In this document: piece after piece, positions 15,317 through 22,682 of the stretch
Layout of the letters: each line of letters opens with the position of its first letter
How positions within the stretch are numbered: the first letter of the stretch is position 1
NCBI GenBank assembly: GCA_009774535.1
Contig: VSNY01000031.1
Location: forward strand, 1 to 31,217
Source of the DNA: Lachnospiraceae bacterium
GTDB taxonomy: Bacteria; Bacillota; Clostridia; Lachnospirales; Lachnospiraceae
Length of the DNA stretch: 31,217 nucleotides
Direction of reading: 5' to 3'
Notes under the pieces: model-generated
What the model was told of the DNA's origin: nothing
The model's database searches: none
What the model saw: the letters and a program-made list of their open reading frames with translations, nothing else
Position numbers and translations under genes: made by a program

Positions 15317-15346
15317 AAAAAGGCACAAAACGGCATAAAAACGGCA
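15317..15346 (-). promoter_or_regulatory. Three phased direct repeats upstream of the response regulator (candidate autoregulatory operator)
   Basis: On the plus strand AAAAAGGCA (15317), AAAACGGCA (15327) and AAAACGGCA (15338) start 10 and 11 bp apart. Such one-turn spacing is how OmpR/PhoB-type regulators bind as head-to-tail dimers. They lie between the regulator's ribosome site and the stop of the next gene upstream. No convincing -10/-35 pair was seen with them. Confidence 0.5.
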
Positions 15347-15358
15347 GCCAGGGGAATG

Positions 15359-16960
15359 CTATTTACTCCATTTATCACACAATGACTGAATCTGATCCGC
15401 AAATTTCGCCAGTTCCTTATTTGGCCTGCCTTCCATCTTCTGGATCAAACCTAACAGGCGCTCACCAGCTGCCAGCAGTCTGGCAAATACATTGGACGAT
15501 GCCTTCGCAGCCTTCGCGCGCTTCTGGATACGATGGCGCTGCCCCTGTTTGATCTGCACGCCCGTCACCAGATCATAGGTATCGCCGCTGTATGGGGCCT
15601 GTGCATCATATCCAAACTGCTTATGCAGATGATCCGCAAACGCATCTGTAATCGTATCTTCCCCATGTACGATAAAAAACCGCGGCGCACATCCCGCAAA
15701 CGCGCCTGCCCAATGCGTCAGCTGTTCTTTGTCCGCATGCCCGCTGATGCCCGGAAGGTTCAGGATCTTGGCGTTTACTTCCACGGTTTCGCCGAACAGC
15801 CTGACCTGCTTCGCCCCATTTAACAGGAAATTACCAAGCGTCCCCGGCACCTGGAAGCCTACAAAAACAATTGTGGAATCTTTCCGCCACAGGTTATGTT
15901 TCAAATGATGCCTGATCCGGCCCGCTTCACACATACCGGATGCCGACAGGATCACGATCGGTTTTTTAATAAAATTAATCGCCTTGGATTCATCGCTTGT
16001 AACAGAAGTCTTTAATCCTTCAAACCGGATTGGATTCACACCAGACGCAATCAGTTCTTTTGCTTCTTCATTAAAGCATACGGCATTATTTTTATGAAAT
16101 ACATTCGTCGCTTCCACAGAAAGCGGACTGTCCAGATAGACTTCAAAATCCTCAAATCCAGGCAGCAGATGTTCCGACTTGATTCTGCGCATAAAGAACA
16201 GTAATTCCTGCGTACGCCCTACGGAAAACGCCGGGATCACGACATTGCCGCCGCGGATAAATGTTTCTTTTATAACCTCTGCAAGCGTAACTGCATAATC
16301 CGGCGGGGCAGTATGCAGCTTATTCCCATAAGTCGATTCCATAATTACGTAATCCGCTTCCTGTATGTATTCCGGGTTGCGGATCAGCGGGCGGTTTCCT
16401 GTCCCGATATCACCGGAAAATACCAGTTTCCTCGTCTGATCATCTTCAGTTACCCACAGTTCGATGCTGGACGACCCAAGCAAATGCCCGGCATCCACAA
16501 ACCGCACGTTCACACCCTCGCCAACCTCGATCTGCGTATCGTACTCGCAAGGCACAAAATGACCCAATACCCCGATGGCATCATCCATATCATAAAGCGG
16601 CGTCACAACCGGATTACCGGCACGTTTGGCTTTGCGGTTGCGCCATTCTGCTTCAAACATCTGGATATGCGCGCTGTCCTTTAACATAATATTACAAAGC
16701 TCACAGGTCGCTTTTGTGGCAAAGACCTGTCCGCGGAACCCGCGGCTGTACAAAAGCGGCAGCAGCCCGGAATGGTCGATGTGCGCATGTGTAATAAATA
16801 CGTAGTCTACGGCTGCGGCATTTACTGGTATTTCCTGATTCTCATACAAATCCGGTCCCTGCTCCATCCCGCAGTCTACCAGCATGTTTTTTCCTCCGGA
16901 TTGTATAAAATGACAACTTCCGGTAACCTCGTGTGCAGCTCCTAAAAATTCTAACAGCAT
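15359..16960 (-). CDS. Beta-CASP metallo-beta-lactamase fold nuclease (RNA-specificity type)
   Basis: This 533-residue enzyme is of the CPSF/YSH1-like MBL-fold family, which cuts or trims RNA using two zinc ions. The metal motif FITHAHIDHSG (His58, His60, Asp62, His63) follows MLLEFLGAAHEVTGSCHFI. Other visible motifs are DAGHLLGSSSIELW, VFSGDIG, ESTYGNKLH, FSVGRTQELLF, then the beta-CASP and specificity region with ILSASGMCEAGRIRHHLKHN, GTLGNFLLNGAKQV and NLPGISGHADKEQL. A basic C-terminal extension of about 70 residues (KQGQRHRIQKRAKAAKA) may bind nucleic acid. GGAGAGGG lies 4 nt before ATG 16960, and a strong promoter is at 17082-17110. It is not RNase J, which has a different domain layout. 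It may help in mRNA turnover or tRNA/RNA 3' processing, which is inferred from the family only. Confidence 0.9.
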   Translation of the reverse strand: MLLEFLGAAHEVTGSCHFIQSGGKNMLVDCGMEQGPDLYENQEIPVNAAAVDYVFITHAHIDHSGLLPLLYSRGFRGQVFATKATCELCNIMLKDSAHIQMFEAEWRNRKAKRAGNPVVTPLYDMDDAIGVLGHFVPCEYDTQIEVGEGVNVRFVDAGHLLGSSSIELWVTEDDQTRKLVFSGDIGTGNRPLIRNPEYIQEADYVIMESTYGNKLHTAPPDYAVTLAEVIKETFIRGGNVVIPAFSVGRTQELLFFMRRIKSEHLLPGFEDFEVYLDSPLSVEATNVFHKNNAVCFNEEAKELIASGVNPIRFEGLKTSVTSDESKAINFIKKPIVILSASGMCEAGRIRHHLKHNLWRKDSTIVFVGFQVPGTLGNFLLNGAKQVRLFGETVEVNAKILNLPGISGHADKEQLTHWAGAFAGCAPRFFIVHGEDTITDAFADHLHKQFGYDAQAPYSGDTYDLVTGVQIKQGQRHRIQKRAKAAKASSNVFARLLAAGERLLGLIQKMEGRPNKELAKFADQIQSLCDKWSK

Positions 16961-17041
16961 AATACCCTCTCCTTCCTGTATAGAACATAGAAATGGAACT
17001 GGAACTTGCTTTTTCCATTTCCTTGATGTCTTTCTTAGGAC

Positions 17042-17057
17042 TTGTTAATTTTAACAA
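17042..17057. promoter_or_regulatory. Palindrome in the leader of the MBL nuclease gene (possible operator)
   Basis: TTGTTAA-TT-TTAACAA is a 16-bp near-perfect palindrome lying about 20 nt downstream of the predicted start site of the MBL gene on the minus strand. That is a typical repressor position. It is AT-rich, so chance is possible. Confidence 0.35.
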
Positions 17058-17081
17058 AAAATAGATTCCACTTCTGCCTTT

Positions 17082-17110
17082 ATTATACAAAAACACCAAT
17101 GAGTATTCAA
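17082..17110 (-). promoter_or_regulatory. Promoter of the MBL nuclease gene
   Basis: On the minus strand TTGAAT (17105-17110), a 17-nt spacer and the consensus TATAAT (17082-17087) lie in the gap between the PIN toxin stop and the MBL start. The leader would be about 115 nt. Confidence 0.7.
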
Positions 17111-17151
17111 GAAGATTCTGCCATTTTTTTCTTTAAGCAGCGGCCGCGGTG

Positions 17152-17559
17152 TCAGATCCTTTGTAAAAACTCTGCCGGCTTTATGGCGGCTACCTTGCTC
17201 TCTTTAAAGTCTCTGCTATTTCTGGTTATAATATATTCCGCCCTGATACGGGAAGCGCAGGCACTTTGAACCGCGTCCTCATAATCCTTAAAGTTCATGT
17301 CAGCCGCTTTTTTCAAATCATCTGCTTTTAGGTCTGCAACTGTAAAAATCAGGGAAATGCAGTCCAAAATCTCCTTCGTCCTTTCCGCATCCAGTTCCTT
17401 TCTCATAATATATATGATATTTGGAACCGACAGTGCAGACATCATACCAGTAATCGTTTTGACCTCACAAAGCTTCCAAACCATAGCGGAATCCTTATAA
17501 AAACCGTCTCGTTTACACAGAACGTCAAGAATAATGTTTGTATCAATCAGTACTTTCAT
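17152..17559 (-). CDS. PIN-domain ribonuclease toxin (VapC-like)
   Basis: This 135-residue PIN protein begins MKVLIDTNIILDVL with catalytic Asp6. It carries the second acidic cluster FKDYEDAVQ (Asp92, Glu94, Asp95) and ITRNSRDF (Asn114, Asp117). The usual mid-protein Glu is replaced by an SALSVPNIIYIM segment, as in a PIN subgroup often paired with Phd/YefM antitoxins. PIN toxins cut tRNA or rRNA with Mg2+ or Mn2+. The gene overlaps the 3' end of the antitoxin by 17 bp, so the two are translationally coupled and form a type II toxin-antitoxin operon. The target RNA cannot be predicted. Nothing in the sequence suggests inactivation. Confidence 0.88.
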   Translation of the reverse strand: MKVLIDTNIILDVLCKRDGFYKDSAMVWKLCEVKTITGMMSALSVPNIIYIMRKELDAERTKEILDCISLIFTVADLKADDLKKAADMNFKDYEDAVQSACASRIRAEYIITRNSRDFKESKVAAIKPAEFLQRI

Positions 17560-17776
17560 ATCTGCTCATCCGCTCCATTCTGACCTGCTTCTCATCATAA
17601 TCCCCTTTCAGAATCCCGGTAAGCGAATCCGTAAGGAAAGAAACGCTTTTATCATAAGAAACCAGGCGGGCAACCTCCTTTCCATTTTTTACAACAAGAA
17701 TCTCTCCGCCAGCTTGTGCCATCTGCAAATATTTTCCGAAATTATTCTGAACTTCTGTCGCTGTTGCCGTCACCAT
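17543..17776 (-). CDS. Phd/YefM-family antitoxin
   Basis: The 77-residue protein starts MVTATATEVQNNFGKYLQMA, matching the Phd/YefM DNA-binding N-terminal domain, and continues GGEILVVKNGKEVARLVSYD. The C-terminal tail (about residues 50-77, Asp/Glu/Lys/Arg-rich) would wrap and block the PIN toxin active site. An AAGGAGAG ribosome site is 5-6 nt upstream of ATG 17776. It is first in the operon, as expected, and likely represses its own promoter through the 18-bp palindrome at 17876-17893. The module sits alone between the MBL gene and the sigE terminator, with no mobility gene nearby. Confidence 0.9.
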   Translation of the reverse strand: MVTATATEVQNNFGKYLQMAQAGGEILVVKNGKEVARLVSYDKSVSFLTDSLTGILKGDYDEKQVRMERMSRYESTD

Positions 17777-17847
17777 AAGATCTCTCCTTCCTTCTAAACA
17801 GGCGTCTTTCTATACCCAAACTATTTTTCATTCTTTTTTCTAATTAA

Positions 17848-17876
17848 ATTATATGAAATAACCACTCATCCGTCAA
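17848..17876 (-). promoter_or_regulatory. Promoter of the Phd/PIN toxin-antitoxin operon
   Basis: On the minus strand TTGACG (17871-17876), a 17-nt spacer and TATAAT (17848-17853) are near consensus. The leader is about 65 nt long. Confidence 0.8.
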
Positions 17877-17893
17877 GAAATTAGCTAATTTCT
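17876..17893. promoter_or_regulatory. 18-bp perfect palindrome at the -35 of the toxin-antitoxin promoter (operator)
   Basis: AGAAATTAGCTAATTTCT is a perfect 18-bp palindrome that touches the -35 box. Phd/YefM antitoxins repress their own operon by binding palindromes at the promoter, so this is the likely operator. Binding itself is inference. Confidence 0.65.
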
Positions 17894-17949
17894 ATACATA
17901 TTATTTTATCCAAAAGTAGCTGTTCTGATTGATCCGCAAATTTTCCATA

Positions 17950-17986
17950 AAAAAGAACGAAGCCAAAGCCCCGTCCTCTTTTCGTT
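17950..17986 (-). terminator. Probable intrinsic terminator of spoIIGA-sigE
   Basis: About 15 bp after the sigE stop, the minus strand has AACGAA (17981-17986) pairing with TTCGTT (17956-17961), with GC-rich sequence between that can pair further (GGGGC/GGCT). A T-rich run to 17949 follows. The loop and bulges make it imperfect. Confidence 0.55.
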
Positions 17987-18000
17987 GCAAAAAAATCATT

Positions 18001-18741
18001 CTACTCAAACCGCACAATCTCCCTGCGCAGCCGCTTCATAATCTTTTTTTCCAGCCTGGAAATATACGACTGTGAAATCCCCAGTAAATCCGCCACCTCC
18101 TTTTGCGTCATCTCATTGCCTTCCGGCTTGTTATACCCAAACCGCAGCTCCACAATCATTTTTTCCCTGCCGGATAACTGATCTACCGCATTGCGCAGCA
18201 GTTTTTTCTCGACCTCGGATTCCATATCCCTGGAAATAATATCGTCCTCTGTCCCCAGGATATCGGATAAGAGCAGTTCATTTCCGTCCCAGTCCACATT
18301 CAGCGGTTCATCAATGGATACTTCCAGCTTCGTTTTACTCGTCCTGCGCAGATGCATTAAGATTTCATTTTCGATGCACCGTGACGCATACGTTGCCAGC
18401 TTGATATTTTTCGCCGGATTAAACGTATTAATCGCCTTGATCAGTCCGATGGTCCCGATGGAAATCAAGTCTTCCACCCCAACGCCCGTATTGTCAAATT
18501 TTTTTGCTATGTATACGACCAGCCGCAGGTTATGTTCAATCAGCAGGTTTTTGGCCTCTTCTGTTTCTTTTCCTTCCCCGGCAAGCTTTGCAATACATGC
18601 GTTTTCCTGCTCCGGGTCTAATGGTGACGGCAGTACATCTGCGCCTCCGATATACCATACTTCCTGCTGCGGCTCTTCCATCTTTAGGATATAATGAAAC
18701 GTTCCGATCATCGTTTGTACAATCTTATCCGTCCTTTTCAT
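18001..18741 (-). CDS. sigE: Sporulation sigma factor E (pro-sigma-E)
   Basis: Sigma-E directs early mother-cell transcription after asymmetric division. The 246-residue product has an N-terminal pro-sequence of about 27-29 residues ahead of the conserved WYIGGADVLPSPL, where Bacillus pro-sigma-E is cut. Region 2 follows (NLLIEHNLRLVVYIAKKF, VEDLISIGTIGLIKAI, KLATYASRCIENEILMHLRR), then region 4 with the helix-turn-helix MTQKEVADLLGISQSYISRL. AGGAGG lies 5 nt before ATG 18741. The start overlaps the end of spoIIGA by 17 bp, so the protease and its substrate are co-translated. The sigG gene, which follows sigE in many clostridia, is absent here; a terminator and the toxin-antitoxin pair come next. 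Confidence 0.96.
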   Translation of the reverse strand: MKRTDKIVQTMIGTFHYILKMEEPQQEVWYIGGADVLPSPLDPEQENACIAKLAGEGKETEEAKNLLIEHNLRLVVYIAKKFDNTGVGVEDLISIGTIGLIKAINTFNPAKNIKLATYASRCIENEILMHLRRTSKTKLEVSIDEPLNVDWDGNELLLSDILGTEDDIISRDMESEVEKKLLRNAVDQLSGREKMIVELRFGYNKPEGNEMTQKEVADLLGISQSYISRLEKKIMKRLRREIVRFE

Positions 18742-19531
18742 TTCTGCCTCCTGTTACATTTTCCTGTGGATTCATAATTATCTGATATGTTTTTTTCTCA
18801 AACAATGCATGGTCCGCAAGCCCCAGAACAGCTCCTTTTACGCTGTCCGTACGCTGCGCGGATACATAACTTAAGTTCTCAATCGTAACTGCCTCTAACA
18901 GCCCATGGCGGCATCCAAGTGACTCATAAGGAATCAGGCGCATGGATTGCGGCGCTCCGTACGCTGCTTCATAGACCGCTCGGTCAATCATGCTGACCGG
19001 CTTGCCCGTATAAGGATCTTTCAGCAGATTTCCGCTGTCTGCAAGCGCCCGCAGTGTGATTTGATTTCCATGGTGGCTGATTGTAACTTCCAGATATTTT
19101 TCGCGGTTTTTTGCCTGTCTGCGAAGCCAGACCGCCGCGGCAGGCAGGAGCAGCAGCGCAGCGCCTACCGCCATTTCATAAGAAACCAATCCAAACCCGC
19201 CCGCATACAGCCATTCCACCACCCCGGCAATCATCAAAAACGCAAAATAGCCAACACACAAATCATAAAAAAAATCCTGTTTTGATTTTTCTCGAAAACA
19301 GAAATATATCACTGCCGGATTGACAAGGAAATGCACCAGCAAAAGATAAGCTGCCGGACTTTGGCAGGCCGCAAACAAAAGGCTGCTGCAAAGCGTCCCC
19401 GCTCCCGCGCCTGCTAACAAACGTAAGGCGCGTATTCCTCTTCTGCGAAACAGATTAACCGCAAGCAGAGCCGCCAGGTCTGCGAGAAAATTATTGACTG
19501 CAAGTACATCTATGTACACTTCATAGATCAC
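18725..19531 (-). CDS. spoIIGA: SpoIIGA, membrane aspartic protease that activates pro-sigma-E
   Basis: The product has about five N-terminal membrane segments (YEVYIDVLAVNNFLADL onward, to about residue 138) and a C-terminal soluble protease half. That half contains RALADSGNLLKDPYTGKPV, whose Asp165 in ADSGN matches the catalytic aspartate. It sits in the sporulation septum and, on a signal from SpoIIR, cleaves the sigma-E pro-sequence. GTG at 19531 was chosen because GGAGG lies 5 nt upstream. An in-frame GTG at 19537 is too close to that site. At 268 residues it is slightly short. It is the first gene of a two-gene operon with sigE, downstream of ftsZ and a lipoprotein gene, as in many Lachnospiraceae. 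Confidence 0.93.
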   Translation of the reverse strand: MIYEVYIDVLAVNNFLADLAALLAVNLFRRRGIRALRLLAGAGAGTLCSSLLFAACQSPAAYLLLVHFLVNPAVIYFCFREKSKQDFFYDLCVGYFAFLMIAGVVEWLYAGGFGLVSYEMAVGAALLLLPAAAVWLRRQAKNREKYLEVTISHHGNQITLRALADSGNLLKDPYTGKPVSMIDRAVYEAAYGAPQSMRLIPYESLGCRHGLLEAVTIENLSYVSAQRTDSVKGAVLGLADHALFEKKTYQIIMNPQENVTGGRNEKDG

Positions 19532-19600
19532 GTCCACCTCCGTTTTCCGTCTCCTGTCAGCATTGTGTGCTGCTTACGCACCATTGACTCCTGCAGATTT

Positions 19601-19633
19601 ATTGTATGATACCCGGCGGCAAAAAATTGTCAA
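19601..19633 (-). promoter_or_regulatory. Candidate Spo0A-dependent promoter of spoIIGA-sigE
   Basis: On the minus strand a perfect TTGACA (19628-19633) is followed after 21 nt by TACAAT (19601-19606). An alternative -10 (TATCAT) lies at 16 nt. The Bacillus spoIIG promoter has an unusually long spacer (22 bp) and needs Spo0A bound at the -35. Overlapping the -35 here, the plus strand reads TGTCAAA, one mismatch from the 0A-box core TGTCGAA. Confidence 0.5.
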
Positions 19634-19685
19634 ACTTTCAGGCTTACACAGCAACAGTTCAAAGTTAAAATCAGAGTTCCATTAC

Positions 19686-19737
19686 AAAAAAATGCCGCGT
19701 TCTGCAGCTGTAAACACAGTCCTGCAAAATGCGGCAT
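19686..19737 (-). terminator. Intrinsic terminator of the lipoprotein gene
   Basis: On the minus strand ATGCCGC (19731-19737) pairs with GCGGCAT (19692-19698). The inner TGCAG/CTGCA pairs extend the stem, and a run of seven T follows. It lies about 20 bp after the lipoprotein stop. Confidence 0.85.
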
Positions 19738-19756
19738 AATTTTTAAATTATTGTAT

Positions 19757-20242
19757 TTACTCCTGCAGCGTTCGATAAATACCTGCATGAAACCCAAAAC
19801 ACAGCAGTGATTTTCGGTCTTTTTCATTCAGACAGAGAACCGACTGCATATATGCGTTTTTAGAAAAAGTATCCCACCCCGCCCGGTCAATCGCTTTTTC
19901 ATAAAATTTCCATTGATCATAGTGGCCTTTTGGATCATCCTTCTGCTCCTCTTTTTTCTGCCTGATATGATCCAGATCCAAAAATTGAAAATCAATACTC
20001 TTTGTCTTTGCGCCAAACAGCTCATAACCTTCCGTATGAAACATAGAACTAATGCAGACATCCGATACATAAGTATAACCAATATCCTTCTCATCAAGAT
20101 CCAGGGCATCCTGAACCTCCCTCATGTCCATTCCCCACGAAGTACCTGGAAATTCCAGGCTTGTATCCGATTCTTTCCGACTGCAGGAACACAACAAAAA
20201 AGAAAACACCAATAACAATAGAATCCATTTTCTCATAAGCAT
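19757..20242 (-). CDS. Small lipoprotein of unknown function
   Basis: This 161-residue protein begins MLMRKWILLLLVFSFLLCSCSRKE: a short basic start, a hydrophobic core and a lipobox (LCSC), so it should be lipid-anchored on the outer face of the membrane. ATG 20242 was chosen because GGAG lies 6 nt upstream. An in-frame ATG two codons later is also possible. The mature part is acidic and rich in aromatic residues (FPGTSWGMDMREVQDALDL, then TYVSDVCISSMFHTEGYELF) and has four Cys beyond the anchor. The phrase PGTSWGMDMREV resembles a short segment repeated in many clostridial surface proteins, but I cannot name a family. It has its own terminator and lies between ftsZ and spoIIGA. A role in division or sporulation is only a guess from position. 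Confidence 0.75.
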   Translation of the reverse strand: MLMRKWILLLLVFSFLLCSCSRKESDTSLEFPGTSWGMDMREVQDALDLDEKDIGYTYVSDVCISSMFHTEGYELFGAKTKSIDFQFLDLDHIRQKKEEQKDDPKGHYDQWKFYEKAIDRAGWDTFSKNAYMQSVLCLNEKDRKSLLCFGFHAGIYRTLQE

Positions 20243-20422
20243 ACACATCTCCAGAACAGGATCAGCCAAAAGAAAAATACTTATAACATTCTATTACTTT
20301 TTCTATAACAAGGCAGACAATTTTACAATTAATACGCTTACTATAACAAGTTTCACAAAAAAACACCAGCTTATGTAAATCTGTAACGCCTGCCGCCCGC
20401 AGAGTCGTCCGGATTCCCACAC

Positions 20423-20445
20423 AAAAAACTGCCCAGTTCCAGGCA
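20423..20445 (-). terminator. Probable short terminator after ftsZ
   Basis: The 293-bp gap between the lipoprotein start (20242) and the ftsZ stop (20536) has no gene. On the minus strand a 5-bp stem TGCCT/GGGCA with a 6-nt loop and a T6 tail (20423-20428) would end the division-cluster transcript. The same gap repeats CTTGTTATAG twice (near 20310-20355 on the minus strand), perhaps part of the lipoprotein promoter, but no clear -35/-10 pair was identified. Confidence 0.45.
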
Positions 20446-20535
20446 AATCATCTCCTTCCCCAAGCAGTCCCTGCTCTTATCCTAATATTAAATATGGCTT
20501 TCATTTCCATCAAAATACCCGCACTATGTACTGTC

Positions 20536-21789
20536 CTACTTTTTCGGATTCTGCAAAAACCCGGGAATCTTAATGTCTTTTACCGGAACCGTGCTTTCCG
20601 GCTTCTTCGGCTTATGAATCCCAAATACATTCTGCTGTTGCTGCGTATTCATACCCGCATTAGCGCTGCCCGTATTCATGCCGGAAAATCCGCCTGTCTG
20701 GGTCTGTGTGCCTGTTGCCGCAGAACTTGTCCTTCCCGGAAACTGCGTCGTCGTCTGTGTACGTCCGCTGTTCATCCCGGAATTGCCATATTTCATCCCA
20801 GACATCCCTGACATCAGTGATGGCTTCGGCTTGTCCTCCACATCCTCAATTCCGGTCGCAATTACCGTAATCGTCGCTTCATCCGATCTGGATTCGTCAT
20901 ATTTCGCACCAAAGATAATATTCGCATTTTCACCAACCAAATCACGCACATACCCAACCGCGTCATTCGCGTCTAACAGTGAAATTGCGCCGGATATATT
21001 AATGATTACATGCGTAGCGCCGCAGATATCCGTATCCAGCAGCGGAGAAGACACTGCAAGCTTCACTGCCTCAATCGCCTTTTCATCGCCTTTGGACATA
21101 CCAATCCCGATATGAGCCAGACCTTTGTCTTTCATAACGGTCTGCACATCCGCAAAGTCCAGGTTAATCAGCGCAGGCAGATTAATCAGGTCTGTAATAC
21201 CCTGCACGCCCTGCTGAAGCACTTCGTCTGCTTTTTTCAGCGCATCCGGCATTGTCGTACGGCGGTCCACGATTTCGAGCAGTTTATCATTCGGGATCAC
21301 AATCAGTGTATCCACGCCCTGCTTTAAACGCTCAATCCCGGAAATCGCGTTGACCATACGCGCTTTTGCCTCAAAGGTAAACGGCTTTGTGACAACGCCG
21401 ACCGTCAGAATGCCCTTTTCCTTTGCAATCTTGGCCACAACCGGAGCCGCGCCCGTCCCGGTGCCGCCGCCCATGCCGCATGTTACAAAGATCATGTCTG
21501 CGCCTTCCACAACCGCAGCTAATTCTTCTGCACTCTCTTCCGCAGCCTTCATGCCGACCTCAGGATCTGCGCCTGCGCCAAGCCCTTTCGTCAGCTTTTC
21601 TCCGATCTGGATCAGGGTAGGAGCTTTGCACAGCATCAGCGCCTGTTTATCTGTATTAACTCCGACGAACTCTACGCCGCCTATATTTTCATCTATCATT
21701 CTATTTACTGCATTGTTACCTGCTCCACCGACCCCGATAACAATGATCTTCGCACTGGAATCTGCTTCTGTTGTTGTAATTTCAAGCAA
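20536..21789 (-). CDS. ftsZ: Cell division GTPase FtsZ
   Basis: FtsZ forms the Z-ring. The 417-residue protein has IIVIGVGGAGNNAVNRM (residues 15-31), the tubulin signature GMGGGTGTG (105-113), NLDFADVQTVM with the synergy-loop region, and a Gly/Met/Gln/Asn-rich flexible linker from about 325 to 395. It ends in the conserved tail VKDIKIPGFLQNPKK that binds partners such as SepF or FtsA. The start is TTG 21789, eight nt after GGAGG; no ATG is available near the expected N-terminus. It is the last gene of the division cluster, with its own promoter about 75 bp upstream. It lies just before the spoIIGA-sigE region, matching the order in many clostridia. Confidence 0.97.
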   Translation of the reverse strand: MLEITTTEADSSAKIIVIGVGGAGNNAVNRMIDENIGGVEFVGVNTDKQALMLCKAPTLIQIGEKLTKGLGAGADPEVGMKAAEESAEELAAVVEGADMIFVTCGMGGGTGTGAAPVVAKIAKEKGILTVGVVTKPFTFEAKARMVNAISGIERLKQGVDTLIVIPNDKLLEIVDRRTTMPDALKKADEVLQQGVQGITDLINLPALINLDFADVQTVMKDKGLAHIGIGMSKGDEKAIEAVKLAVSSPLLDTDICGATHVIINISGAISLLDANDAVGYVRDLVGENANIIFGAKYDESRSDEATITVIATGIEDVEDKPKPSLMSGMSGMKYGNSGMNSGRTQTTTQFPGRTSSAATGTQTQTGGFSGMNTGSANAGMNTQQQQNVFGIHKPKKPESTVPVKDIKIPGFLQNPKK

Positions 21790-21860
21790 AGGTAATACCT
21801 CCTTAATTTATACATAATCTGTGCCAGCCACATCCGGACACAATATAACTTCTGATTTCT

Positions 21861-21889
21861 ATAATATTATTTTTTGCACATGAAATCAA
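21861..21889 (-). promoter_or_regulatory. Promoter of ftsZ
   Basis: On the minus strand TTGATT (21884-21889), a 17-nt spacer and TATTAT (21861-21866) lie 70-100 bp before the TTG start. A weak AT-rich stem (AAAAAGT/ACTTTTT, about 21895-21925) just upstream might end read-through from ftsQ. Confidence 0.65.
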
Positions 21890-21941
21890 CCAGTTTTTTG
21901 AAAAAAAGTGAAATTTTACTTTTTTAACCTCTGGTCTGCAG

Positions 21942-22682
21942 CTAATCCGGCTCAAAAACAATATCTGTCGTCAGAGGCGTCCAGTTTTCCAGATGAAGCG
22001 TCCCCTTTTTCCCCTTTAACTGCGGCATAAGCGCATCCAGACGCATCACCTTTTCGATCAAAAAATCAGAATCCCCGATTTCCGCCCGGACGCTGCCAAA
22101 ATCCACGGTCAGACTGCGGTCTTCCCGAAAAGCGATCATCCGCGGCACCAGCTCGTATTTTAACAGCTGTCTGGAAAAGGTCAGCAGCATGGAGAGCGTT
22201 TTTTCATCATCCAGGCTGAGTTTTTCATAGACGACCACTTCCCTGCATTCAATGCCGTCCACTTTCGGCACGCGTTCGATCTGCCTTTTGGAAATCTCTA
22301 CTACAAAGCCGTCTTTGTCAAAATATACGTTCTGGTCATTTGCTTCTATGTATCCGATCATTGCCTTTTCATAGACATTGATACGTATCGTGCTTGGTGA
22401 AAGCAGTTCAATCTCCATTTCGTCAATAAACGGGATTTCCTTCATATGGAACAGCTTATATTTGAAGAAGACATAGAGCGTATTCCAGGAATATTCATCG
22501 TTTAACACACTGTCTTTGATCTGCTGGTCTGAATACAGCTCGTTTCCGCTTACCTGCACCTTTTTTAATTTAAATCCGGTAATTCCAACCAGCGCCAGTA
22601 TCGCAAGCAGCAGAAAGCATACCAGCACAAACAGCAGCGCCTTTTTTTTCCTGGCACGCTTCTTTCGTTTTTTTCTAATCAT
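21942..22682 (-). CDS. ftsQ: Cell division protein FtsQ/DivIB
   Basis: The 246-residue protein has a strongly basic cytoplasmic tail (MIRKKRKKRARKKKA), one membrane span (about residues 16-37) and an extracytoplasmic POTRA domain (FKLKKVQVSGNELYSDQQIKD). A beta domain containing IRINVYEKAMIGYIEANDQNVYFDKDG follows, ending LTTDIVFEPD. FtsQ/DivIB scaffolds FtsL and the FtsW-PBP synthase at the septum. ATG 22682 was chosen because GGAAGG lies 8 nt upstream; a GTG at 22688 is the alternative. It overlaps the ftsW stop by 8 bp, so translation is coupled. No murG lies between ftsW and ftsQ, unlike in some relatives. Confidence 0.92.
   Translation of the reverse strand: MIRKKRKKRARKKKALLFVLVCFLLLAILALVGITGFKLKKVQVSGNELYSDQQIKDSVLNDEYSWNTLYVFFKYKLFHMKEIPFIDEMEIELLSPSTIRINVYEKAMIGYIEANDQNVYFDKDGFVVEISKRQIERVPKVDGIECREVVVYEKLSLDDEKTLSMLLTFSRQLLKYELVPRMIAFREDRSLTVDFGSVRAEIGDSDFLIEKVMRLDALMPQLKGKKGTLHLENWTPLTTDIVFEPD

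Noticed and set aside
15359..16960. RNase J assignment for the MBL nuclease
   Set aside because: The motif order and the SGMCEAGR and ISGHAD motifs fit the YSH1/CPSF-like RNA-specificity family, and the RNase J C-terminal domain is missing.
18191..18694. 167-codon plus-strand frame opposite sigE
   Set aside because: Antisense shadow of sigE with no independent signals.
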